Assembly (NCBI GenBank): GCA_029050995.1
Contig: JAIDLO010000038.1
Span: 1-18,861, forward strand
Length of the DNA stretch: 18,861 bases
Origin: Eubacterium sp.
GTDB lineage: Bacteria > Bacillota > Clostridia > Oscillospirales > Acutalibacteraceae
Direction of reading: 5' to 3'
Within the stretch, counting starts at the first letter, position 1, and each line of letters opens with the position of its first letter. The notes under the pieces are model-generated. The model was not told where the DNA came from, made no database searches, and saw only the letters and a list, made by a program, of their open reading frames with translations. Both the position numbers and the translations under genes were made by a program. Of this stretch, positions 1 to 6,095 are shown piece after piece.

Positions 1-1
1 C

Positions 2-1081
2 TTTGACATCAACACCCGCCTGAGCAGACTGAGCTGGAGCATGGCAGACGACAATATAGGCATTGAAGCGGCAAAAGCCGTTATTCAGGCAAGGCAGAAC
101 ATTGCCGATTTATTGACTTGCGAAAAAGACGAAATTTTCTTTACAAGCGGCGGAACAGAGGCAAACAACCTTGCCGTTTTCGGCGCTGCATACGCAAACA
201 GAAGAAAGGGAAACCGAATTGTTACGACTGCAATAGAGCATGAAAGCGTTATGCAAAGCATAGATCAGCTTGAAGAAGAAGGTTTTGAGGTTATCCGCCT
301 TATGCCCGATCAATACGGCAATATCAGCTTAAAAGACCTTGCAGATGCAATCAACGAAAAAACCATTCTTGTTTCCATGATGTATATCAACAACGAGGTC
401 GGCTCCATTCTTCCTGTTGAAAAAATTAAAAAATTTGTTGCTAAAGCAGGCGCACCTGCGCTGATTCATACAGACTGCGTTCAGGCATTCGGCAAAACCG
501 AGGTTAAGCCTAAAAAGCTTGGCGCAGACCTTGTTACGATAACAGCCCATAAAATTCACGGGCCAAAAGGTGTCGGTGCTTTATACATCAAAAAAGGTGT
601 AAGAATTTTACCGCGCACCTTCGGCGGAGAGCAGGAAAAGAAAATCCGACCGGGAACAGAGGCATCTCCCCTGATTATGGGATTCGGTGCAGCAGTTGAC
701 GCACTGCCGAATTTAAAAGAGCAGAGCAGTAAAATTGCTGAGCTCAACGCTTATGCCAAAAGCAAATTGAACGAGATTGACGGAATTATCATCAACAGCG
801 ACGACAACGCTTCTCCATATATCATAAACATTTATGTCCCGACCTTTATGAGAAGCCAGACTGTGCTGCAGGAGCTTTCGGCAAACTACGGAATCTGCGT
901 AAGCAACGGCTCAGCATGTGCAAAAGGGAAAAAAAGCCATGTGCTTTCCGCAATGAAGCTGAGCAATGAAATTATTGACAAAAGCATCAGAATCAGCTTT
1001 TCAAGATACAATACGAAAGAAGATATTGACCTGCTTGTTGATGCTTTGAAAGATATTATAAATAAACACCCGAGGACTTAA
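2..1081 (+). CDS. Cysteine desulfurase, NifS/IscS family (5'-incomplete)
   Basis: PLP-dependent enzyme that takes sulfur from L-cysteine as a persulfide. Numbered from the Met at 41, the fold-type I signature is clear: FTSGGTEANN (34-43), the EHESV histidine (67), an IHTD motif with the PLP-contacting Asp (145), the Schiff-base lysine in AHKIHGPKG (171), and the catalytic cysteine in NGSACAKGK (293). It ends 3 nt before thiI, so the two are surely cotranscribed. By analogy with the NifZ-ThiI pair of Bacillus subtilis, it probably feeds ThiI for 4-thiouridine in tRNA. The frame is open to position 2, and the family is normally about 380 aa, so the N-terminal part is missing. The usual NPSS-x-H motif just before the GIEAAK segment is absent, so the first roughly 50 bases may not belong to this gene. 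Confidence 0.93.
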   Translation, partial: FDINTRLSRLSWSMADDNIGIEAAKAVIQARQNIADLLTCEKDEIFFTSGGTEANNLAVFGAAYANRRKGNRIVTTAIEHESVMQSIDQLEEEGFEVIRLMPDQYGNISLKDLADAINEKTILVSMMYINNEVGSILPVEKIKKFVAKAGAPALIHTDCVQAFGKTEVKPKKLGADLVTITAHKIHGPKGVGALYIKKGVRILPRTFGGEQEKKIRPGTEASPLIMGFGAAVDALPNLKEQSSKIAELNAYAKSKLNEIDGIIINSDDNASPYIINIYVPTFMRSQTVLQELSANYGICVSNGSACAKGKKSHVLSAMKLSNEIIDKSIRISFSRYNTKEDIDLLVDALKDIINKHPRT

Positions 1082-1084
1082 AAA

Positions 1085-2257
1085 ATGAGAGAAATTATAC
1101 TTGTTAAAAACGGCGAGCTTGTTCTTAAAGGATTAAACAGAAATTCCTTTGAGGATGTGCTGATTAAAAATATGAAAAGGCACCTTGCCGATATCGGAAA
1201 ATTTGTTTTTACAAAAAGCCAATCCACGATAATGGTTGAGCCGGAAAACGAAGATACGGACCTTGATGATGCAGCAGAAGCATTGAAAAAGGTTTTTGGC
1301 ATTGCCGCACTTTCAAGAGCAGCCGTTTGCGAAAAAGACATAGACGATATTATTAAAACAGCAAAGGCATATCTTGAGGATGAGCTTTTAGTTGCAAAAA
1401 CATTTAAGGTTGAAGCAAAAAGAAGTGATAAAAAATTCCCGCTCAATTCTCCGCAAATCTGCAGAGAGCTTGGCGGTCAGATACTCAAAGCGTTTCATCA
1501 TCTGAAGGTAGATGTGCATAATCCCGATATTACCGTAACTGTTGAAATCAGAGATAAGTATGCTTTTGTACGCGGAAACAACATCAAGGGCGCAGGCGGT
1601 ATGCCGACAGGAACAAGCGGAAGAGCAGCCGTTTTAATCAGCGGCGGTATAGACAGCCCTGTTGCCGCATATATGATGGCAAAGCGCGGAATAGAGCTGA
1701 TTTCCGTTCACTTTGCTTCCCCGCCGTATACAAGCGAACTTGCCGAAATGAAGGTAATGGAGCTGCTTAAAAAGGTTGCCGCCTACAGCGGAACGATAAC
1801 AACCTATGTTGTTCCGTTTACGGAAATTCAGGAGGCAATCAGAGATTACTGCCCAGAGGATTATTTCACACTTGTTATGCGCCGCATTATGATGAAAATA
1901 AGCGAAAGCATCGCAAAAAATCAGAATTGCATGGCACTGATTACAGGCGAAAGCGTTGGCCAGGTTGCAAGCCAGACGATTTATGCACTTGGCTGTACAG
2001 ACAGCGCAACAGATATGCCTGTTTTCCGTCCTTGCATCGGAATGGATAAGGAAGAAATCATCAGAATTTCAAGAGATATAGATACCTTTGAAACATCCAT
2101 TCAGCCTTATGAGGATTGCTGTACCGTGTTTACACCAAAACATCCGAAAACAAAACCAAAGGTTCAGGATGTTATTGACGCTGAAAATAAGATCCCGAAT
2201 CTTGATGAAATGATGAAAAAAGCAACAGAAAATGTTAAAAGAGTTTTCATTAAATAA
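1085..2257 (+). CDS. thiI: tRNA 4-thiouridine synthase ThiI
   Basis: ATP-dependent tRNA sulfurtransferase that makes s4U at position 8 of tRNA. A ferredoxin-like/THUMP N-terminal region (about 1-170) is followed by a PP-loop adenylation domain with SGGIDSP at 186-192, then ITGESVGQVASQT (about 286-298) and the cysteine motif EDCCTVF (343-349). At 390 aa it is the short form. It lacks the C-terminal rhodanese domain of the E. coli enzyme, so persulfide must come directly from a partner, which fits the cysteine desulfurase immediately upstream (3-nt gap). Some short-form organisms use ThiI for tRNA only and not for thiamin; no thiamin gene is visible here. A rho-independent terminator follows at once. 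The start is the first ATG after the desulfurase stop. Confidence 0.96.
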   Translation: MREIILVKNGELVLKGLNRNSFEDVLIKNMKRHLADIGKFVFTKSQSTIMVEPENEDTDLDDAAEALKKVFGIAALSRAAVCEKDIDDIIKTAKAYLEDELLVAKTFKVEAKRSDKKFPLNSPQICRELGGQILKAFHHLKVDVHNPDITVTVEIRDKYAFVRGNNIKGAGGMPTGTSGRAAVLISGGIDSPVAAYMMAKRGIELISVHFASPPYTSELAEMKVMELLKKVAAYSGTITTYVVPFTEIQEAIRDYCPEDYFTLVMRRIMMKISESIAKNQNCMALITGESVGQVASQTIYALGCTDSATDMPVFRPCIGMDKEEIIRISRDIDTFETSIQPYEDCCTVFTPKHPKTKPKVQDVIDAENKIPNLDEMMKKATENVKRVFIK

Positions 2258-2267
2258 AATACAGAAA

Positions 2268-2298
2268 GAGCAGTTCATTACGAACTGCTCCTTTTTTA
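2268..2298 (+). terminator. Intrinsic terminator of thiI
   Basis: Perfect 9-bp stem (gagcagttc / gaactgctc, 2268-2276 and 2282-2290) with a 5-nt loop, then C and a run of six T. On the other strand the T-tract is weaker but still T-rich, so it may also stop the converging tail-cassette operon, whose last stop codon lies inside the T-run. Confidence 0.9.
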
Positions 2299-2397
2299 TT
2301 TACTTATTAACTTTGAAACCTCGTCCCTTAATTGTTCGGGCACATCTTCAATTGTTTTCTTACCTTTTTTGATAAGGTCTGCATATATTTTAGGCAT
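2296..2397 (-). CDS. Very small phage protein, CD1375-like (33 aa)
   Basis: A 33-codon frame beginning MPKIYADLIKKGKKTIEDVP, with GGAGG 7 nt before the ATG and only 2 nt after the stop of the 87-aa gene. The opening pattern (K-I-Y, L-I-x-x-G, T-I-x-D-V-P, then R-D-E-V) resembles the short CD1375-family proteins that sit after tail-fibre genes in clostridial prophages. Members I recall are roughly 30-50 aa, so it seems complete. Its function is unknown. The stop overlaps the T-run of the thiI terminator. What is seen is the strong RBS, the tight spacing and the family-like sequence; the family name is from memory and not searched. Confidence 0.72.
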   Translation of the reverse strand: MPKIYADLIKKGKKTIEDVPEQLRDEVSKLISK

Positions 2398-2399
2398 TT

Positions 2400-2663
2400 T
2401 TAAACCTCCAACATTTCATAAACTTCGCAAATAGCAAGCTGGGTATCCGTGAGTTTATCATCAAGTTCCTTGTTGTTATCATTAAGAAACATAATGTACT
2501 CGTCCTTGCTGTATTGTTTTTGATTAAATTGGTATTCTATATGCTCGCCGTTTTCATCCGTTACTGTTATTTCGCTGATGTTCTCGTTTACCCATACAGA
2601 ATACGCATCAATTTCAATTTCTTTCGGTTTAACTGTGCTTTGCACATTTTTGTGTTCGGTCAT
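2400..2663 (-). CDS. Small phage-tail-associated hypothetical protein (87 aa)
   Basis: An 87-aa acidic soluble protein with no signal peptide and no membrane segment. It follows the tail-fibre-like gene without a gap: the SD GGAGG directly abuts the upstream stop, with 5 nt to the ATG. The last gene of the cassette starts 2 nt after its own stop. The C-terminal part (LTDTQLAICEVYEML, about residues 71-85) resembles the ends of small proteins found after tail fibres and before CD1375-like proteins in clostridial phages. It might be a fibre-assembly or chaperone-like accessory protein, but no catalytic motif is visible, so function is inferred from position only. Confidence 0.75.
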   Translation of the reverse strand: MTEHKNVQSTVKPKEIEIDAYSVWVNENISEITVTDENGEHIEYQFNQKQYSKDEYIMFLNDNNKELDDKLTDTQLAICEVYEMLEV

Positions 2664-2673
2664 AACATCCTCC

Positions 2674-4479
2674 TTAATTCTGCGGTATATAAATCAAACG
2701 GCAGCCATTCGTCACGCCGTAAGCTGTGTGTATAGAATTGCTTGTACCGGCAAACATACCAGCCATTACGCCATAGTTCCACGCTCCGCCGTGTCGAACA
2801 ATACGATGACCATTTTCATTTTCCTGTTCATACCAATAATCCCCAACGGGAAGAGCAGAGGTACCGCCGATTTCCGAAGGCATAAAAAGCCAATCGTATT
2901 CTTCTGAACCATATCCCATTGCATTGATGTAGCCTGTTTGATTTGCAATCGTAAAACCAACAGGTTTGTAGTTATCGCTGTGCATTAATTCATTATAATT
3001 GAAATCATTGCAGATATAAGGCTGACCGCCTGCCATTTCTCCGTTACCCCATACATTTATGCCTTGAATATATCGCCATAAATTGCCGTACGGATTTTCA
3101 ATTCCACGATAGGAACAGGATACTTTGTGTGCATCAGAAAGATGCTCTGTAACTGTTTTTTCCTGTTCTTTATCATAATATTGAAAATATGTAGCAGTAG
3201 CTTCTCCGCTTTCATTACCTAAGCTTCTTGTTGAGCCTGTAATCGCAGCATAATTGACACCATCACTTTCGCCTTTGCCATAGTTGCTGACACCATAGCC
3301 TAAAGCAGTTTGCAGATTCATTGAACCATATTCAATCATCATAAGAAGCTTTAAAGCAGACAACGCCTGAATTGTTTCACTATGCCAGCCTGCACCACGA
3401 TTTGAACAATACTTTTCAACAAGCGTTCTTGTTATAGCAAGATTCTGTCCTGTGATTGGCTTGGTATTGTATCTTGAAAGGATTAAATCATTATCATACA
3501 ACTTTGTGCTTGTATGTACCGCATCATTATAAACAACCGCAGGATTTGCACTCATCCTATATAAAGCACCTTCATAAGCTGAATATAAGAAATAATCAAT
3601 CTCATTTCCATTTTCATCATAGAACGCAGGATGCAGCTTAAAGCCTGCTTTTGGTGTATCTGTAATATAATAATTCGCCTTTCGAATATGATAGCCCAAT
3701 CCGTTTGTATTTTTATCAAGCTTTAATGGAACAACCTTGTAATAGAATTTTGGCACATAAACCATTACCTGAATAGCACTATCATTATCAACGAAATCAT
3801 CGTCGCCGTAATACGCTGTGATTTCTCCGTTATCATTAACATTACAGCGTCTCATTCCGCCGTACATATTGAAGCTGTCAAAATCAGCACCGGCGGTTTT
3901 GCCTGCTGCACCGGCAAGCCTTGTACATTTCTTGTTTTCATAATCAACGCATAAGCCGAGAATATCGCTGTCTGTATAGCCGATATATGCTTTGATATCC
4001 TCAACCTCGTTGACTACCGACTGTGTATGGTCAATTGCATCATTTAAAGAATTAATTGCTTCAACAGCCTGATTTGTTGTTTCAACAAGAATTAAAAATT
4101 CGTCCGAGCTTAAAACATTTCCCTCTGTTGCAGGCGAGGCTTCAACAGTTATAAAAAATGTTGACGAAGATAAAACTGTTTTGCCGTCAAGCAAGGAAAT
4201 GTCCGCTCTTACAGTTCCTGCTGAGGCAAGCACCTGCTCTGTTAGTGCCGCAGTTATTGTGCCGTCAGAATTTATCGTTGATTTATTAACACAGATTCGT
4301 CCATCCGGCTTCAGGCATCTGAAGGACGCTGTGCATCTGCTTGTGGGCACTATCTTTTCTCCGTTTTCCATTAAAGTAATTTTAAGAAATCGGGAAGCAA
4401 TATCGCCCTGCTTTGCATTGATATATTTATATTCAACGCAGTTATTCACATCAAGTGTAATACTTTGATAATTTTGCAT
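2674..4479 (-). CDS. Phage tail fibre / baseplate-like protein with C-terminal C-type-lectin-like variable domain
   Basis: 601 aa from the ATG at 4479, chosen because AGGAG lies just upstream of MQNYQSITLD; an in-frame upstream start would add 39 residues with no good RBS. The N-terminal part (about 1-115) reads like the BppU-type baseplate upper domain (MENGEKI, FRCLKPDG, a beta-strand-rich stretch ending FFITVEA). A short helical segment follows (about 130-165), then a linker and a large C-terminal domain with phrases such as YRGIENPYGNLW and INVWGNG. It ends in RHGGAWNYGVMAGMF...NGCRLIYIPQ (562-600), the layout of C-type-lectin/formylglycine-enzyme folds used as retroelement-diversified receptor-binding domains. 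It should mediate adhesion or receptor recognition. No capsid, terminase, integrase, holin or tape-measure gene is nearby. Two small tail-type proteins follow. Confidence 0.85.
   Translation of the reverse strand: MQNYQSITLDVNNCVEYKYINAKQGDIASRFLKITLMENGEKIVPTSRCTASFRCLKPDGRICVNKSTINSDGTITAALTEQVLASAGTVRADISLLDGKTVLSSSTFFITVEASPATEGNVLSSDEFLILVETTNQAVEAINSLNDAIDHTQSVVNEVEDIKAYIGYTDSDILGLCVDYENKKCTRLAGAAGKTAGADFDSFNMYGGMRRCNVNDNGEITAYYGDDDFVDNDSAIQVMVYVPKFYYKVVPLKLDKNTNGLGYHIRKANYYITDTPKAGFKLHPAFYDENGNEIDYFLYSAYEGALYRMSANPAVVYNDAVHTSTKLYDNDLILSRYNTKPITGQNLAITRTLVEKYCSNRGAGWHSETIQALSALKLLMMIEYGSMNLQTALGYGVSNYGKGESDGVNYAAITGSTRSLGNESGEATATYFQYYDKEQEKTVTEHLSDAHKVSCSYRGIENPYGNLWRYIQGINVWGNGEMAGGQPYICNDFNYNELMHSDNYKPVGFTIANQTGYINAMGYGSEEYDWLFMPSEIGGTSALPVGDYWYEQENENGHRIVRHGGAWNYGVMAGMFAGTSNSIHTAYGVTNGCRLIYIPQN
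2698..2790 (-). other. Variable-region-like segment of the tail protein (DGR target candidate)
   Basis: Codons 564-594, from GGAWN to NGCR, just before the C-terminal end. The placement (last 40 residues), the invariant-looking frame (GGAWN...G, AGMF, NGCRL) and the small or aromatic residues at scattered positions between are typical of variable repeats of diversity-generating retroelements. No reverse transcriptase or second, template copy of this segment lies in the window, so diversification would have to be supplied from elsewhere or be extinct. Confidence 0.5.
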
Positions 4480-4550
4480 TATAATCTCCTGTTTTGTAAA
4501 ATTTGAATGAATAAAACTATGCCTGCTTTTCCGCCCTGCGGGCAAAAAGA

Positions 4551-4578
4551 AAAAATGCAGTATATAATCTGCATTTTT
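4551..4578 (-). terminator. Terminator-like hairpin in the leader of the tail cassette
   Basis: On the minus strand, a 10-bp stem AAAAATGCAG / CTGCATTTTT with an 8-nt loop runs into a T-rich tract, about 70 nt downstream of the promoter's expected start and 70 nt upstream of the tail gene's start. A second small GC hairpin (gccc gca gggc) lies between it and the RBS. It could be an attenuator, or the end of a short RNA of about 100 nt. Confidence 0.55.
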
Positions 4579-4653
4579 CTTTCGCTTTATATTCATCTTT
4601 ATTTTCTTTTAAACAGCCGTATCGCTTACACTTTTGCGAACCTCTGATTTTCC

Positions 4654-4682
4654 ATATTACATAGGAAACACCAATCTGTCAA
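4654..4682 (-). promoter_or_regulatory. Strong sigma-A-type promoter of the tail cassette
   Basis: TTGACA (4677-4682) and TAATAT (4654-4659) are separated by exactly 17 bp on the minus strand. The -35 box lies only 25 bp after the pnp stop codon. It gives the phage-type cassette independent, probably constitutive expression with a leader of roughly 168 nt. No convincing terminator separates pnp from it, only a 6-bp all-AT stem, so pnp read-through is also possible. Confidence 0.75.
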
Positions 4683-4707
4683 CACTTATTTTCAAAAAAT
4701 GAAAAAA

Positions 4708-5526
4708 TTAGATAATAAACACTATTTCTTTCATAAAGGCAGAAAATTTTTCTTCAACCATTTTTCCTGTTTCCATAACCTCCTGATGTGTTAAAGGCTG
4801 ATCCAGAATACCCGCTGCCATATTGGTTATGCAGGAAATGCCAAGCACACGCATACCGCCGTGAACAGCGGCAACAACCTCTGGGACGGTAGACATACCG
4901 ACTGCATCTGCACCAAGCGTTCTTAATGCTCTGATTTCAGCAGGCGTTTCAAACATAGGACCTTTGCAGTAGCAATAAACACCGTTCTGCACTTTTATGT
5001 TCAGCTTTTCGGCAGCCTCGTTTGCTTTCGCGATAAACGCTTTATCGTATGCCTCGCTCATAGACGGGAAACGCGTACCGAATCTTTCATCATTCTCGCC
5101 TGTTAACGCAGACGGGCAAAAGAAACTGATATGGTCATTTATAATCATCAGATCACCGGGCTTGTATGATGTATTAACAGCACCTGCCGCATTTGTTACG
5201 ATATAGTTTTGAACACCCATAAGCTGAAAAACTCTAACAGGAAGTGTAACATCATCCGTTACATAGCCCTCATACAGATGAAATCTGCCGTTCATAGCAA
5301 CAATCTTCTTGCCGCAGATGGAGCCGAAAATCAGCTTGCCAGCATGCCCCTTAACTGTAGATACGGGAAAGCCCTCTATATCTTTGTAATCAATCTCTGC
5401 ATCAACCTTTATTTCTTTCGCAAATTCGCCGAGTCCGCTGCCAAGCACAATGGCTGTTTCAGGGATAAAATCAATTTTTTCTTCTAAAAATTCTTTAATT
5501 TTATTTGCTCTTTCGTAAAGCTTCAT
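4708..5526 (-). CDS. punA: Purine nucleoside phosphorylase (trimeric type)
   Basis: Phosphorolysis of purine (deoxy)ribonucleosides to base and (deoxy)ribose-1-phosphate in purine salvage; cytoplasmic. 272 aa from the ATG at 5526, chosen because CAGGAGC lies 5-6 nt upstream; an in-frame ATG six codons earlier has no RBS. Family landmarks are the phosphate loop GSGLG (29-33), GHAGKL with His61, MNGRFHLYEG (78-87), VTNAAGA (110-116), GPMFETPAEIRAL (189-201) with the purine-contacting Glu193, MSTVPE (211-216), and ITNMAAG with Asn235. The Glu/Asn pair suits 6-oxopurines such as inosine and guanosine. Length is normal for PNP-II proteins. It has its own promoter, and the phage-type cassette downstream is unrelated in function. 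Confidence 0.95.
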   Translation of the reverse strand: MKLYERANKIKEFLEEKIDFIPETAIVLGSGLGEFAKEIKVDAEIDYKDIEGFPVSTVKGHAGKLIFGSICGKKIVAMNGRFHLYEGYVTDDVTLPVRVFQLMGVQNYIVTNAAGAVNTSYKPGDLMIINDHISFFCPSALTGENDERFGTRFPSMSEAYDKAFIAKANEAAEKLNIKVQNGVYCYCKGPMFETPAEIRALRTLGADAVGMSTVPEVVAAVHGGMRVLGISCITNMAAGILDQPLTHQEVMETGKMVEEKFSAFMKEIVFII

Positions 5527-5556
5527 AATATGCTCCTGATACATTTAATATGTTTA

Positions 5557-5585
5557 ATCTTACCATACGGCAAAAATTCAGTCAA
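5557..5585 (-). promoter_or_regulatory. Promoter of purine nucleoside phosphorylase
   Basis: TTGACT (5580-5585) and TAAGAT (5557-5562) with 17-bp spacing on the minus strand, about 30 bp upstream of the chosen start. It is divergent from the tRNA-Ser promoter, whose -35 lies 55 bp away. No operator such as a PurR box is evident. Confidence 0.65.
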
Positions 5586-5639
5586 TCATATCGTAAATAA
5601 AAAATTATGCAAAGGTTTGGAAAGGATTTCAATATACAC

Positions 5640-5668
5640 TTGACTATTTCATTAAAATGTAGTAAATT
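5640..5668 (+). promoter_or_regulatory. Promoter of tRNA-Ser
   Basis: TTGACT (5640-5645), 17 bp, then TAAATT (5663-5668). The mature tRNA starts 31 nt after the -10 box, giving a short 5' leader for RNase P. Confidence 0.6.
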
Positions 5669-5699
5669 ATATAGGCAGTTAAAAAAGCATAAATAATAT

Positions 5700-5792
5700 G
5701 CAGATGTGTCCGAGCTGGCCGAAGGAGCACGATTGGAAATCGTGTAAACGGCGAACACCGTTTCAAGGGTTCAAATCCCTTCATCTGCGCCA
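5700..5792 (+). tRNA. tRNA-Ser, anticodon GGA, CCA encoded
   Basis: Acceptor arms GCAGATG (5700-5706) and CATCTGC (5782-5788) pair over 7 bp, with discriminator G and encoded CCA at 5790-5792. The anticodon stem is cacga/tcgtg with loop TTGGAAA, so the anticodon at 5735-5737 is GGA, reading UCC/UCU. The long variable arm (about 5745-5767) is the class II feature of serine tRNAs. The T-arm gggTTCAAATccc is canonical. It has its own promoter and terminator, and its 3' end is partly repeated downstream at 5935-5946. Confidence 0.97.
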
Positions 5793-5795
5793 AAT

Positions 5796-5825
5796 AAAAA
5801 AGCATAGCTGATGCTATGCTTTTTT
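5796..5825 (+). terminator. Intrinsic terminator of tRNA-Ser
   Basis: A-tract, perfect stem gcatagc / gctatgc with loop TGAT, then a T-tract. The A/T flanks make it usable in both directions. The same stem occurs at 7368-7392 with the loop read as ATCA. Confidence 0.85.
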
Positions 5826-5930
5826 ATTTTACATAATTAAAGGGATTTGAACACGAGCTCCAGAAGCAAAGCCGATAGGCGCATGCTTTTGGGAGAAAGG
5901 TACAGTGTACCTTTCGATAGCGAGTTGATA
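5821..5930 (+). repeat. 110-bp direct repeat, copy 1 (upstream of the MFS gene)
   Basis: Nearly identical to 7389-7498: I count four substitutions and two single-base indels. It starts in the T-tract of the tRNA terminator. Inside are agggatttgaac, the complement of a tRNA T-arm, and the palindrome aaaggtac-agt-gtaccttt (5896-5914), after which the sequence ends in gagttgata. Both copies have the same orientation and the same position relative to a gene start. It may be a mobile or tRNA-derived non-coding element. No coding function is evident. Confidence 0.85.
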
Positions 5931-5934
5931 AATC

Positions 5935-5946
5935 CATCTGCGCCAA
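5935..5946 (+). repeat. Partial duplicate of the tRNA-Ser 3' end (att-like)
   Basis: catctgcgccaa repeats, base for base, the acceptor strand, discriminator and CCA of tRNA-Ser plus one base (5782-5793), 153 bp downstream and directly abutting repeat copy 1. Such 3'-end duplicates are the usual scar of site-specific integration at a tRNA. No integrase gene is in the window, so this is only suggestive. Confidence 0.45.
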
Positions 5947-6028
5947 TTCAAACACTTTTATCTAACATTAATAATTTGTTTTATTCGTTTGTTTGCTCGA
6001 AAACTCAAGATTTCTTTTAACAAGTGTC

Positions 6029-6057
6029 TTGTAAAAATTTTTTGACTATACTATAAT
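6029..6057 (+). promoter_or_regulatory. Promoter of the MFS transporter gene
   Basis: TTGTAA (6029-6034), 17 bp, TATAAT (6052-6057), about 40 nt before the ATG. A 13-bp palindrome ACAAG-TGT-CTTGT (6020-6032) overlaps the -35 box and could be a repressor site. The stretch from TATAAT to the RBS closely matches that upstream of the methyltransferase gene (7540-7572). Confidence 0.6.
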
Positions 6058-6095
6058 CAAATCGATAAATAGTAATTTGTTTAATTGAGGTAATT

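Noticed and set aside
4480..4596. 39-residue N-terminal extension of the tail protein
   Set aside because: The extension reads through the leader terminator hairpin and has no RBS, while AGGAG correctly precedes the ATG at 4479.
2296..4600. Reverse transcriptase, template repeat or Avd gene for a complete diversity-generating retroelement
   Set aside because: No RT frame and no second copy of the variable segment could be found on either strand of the window.
6042..6057. TTGACT at 6042 as the -35 box of the MFS promoter
   Set aside because: Only 4 bp separate it from TATAAT; TTGTAA at 6029 gives the correct 17-bp spacing.
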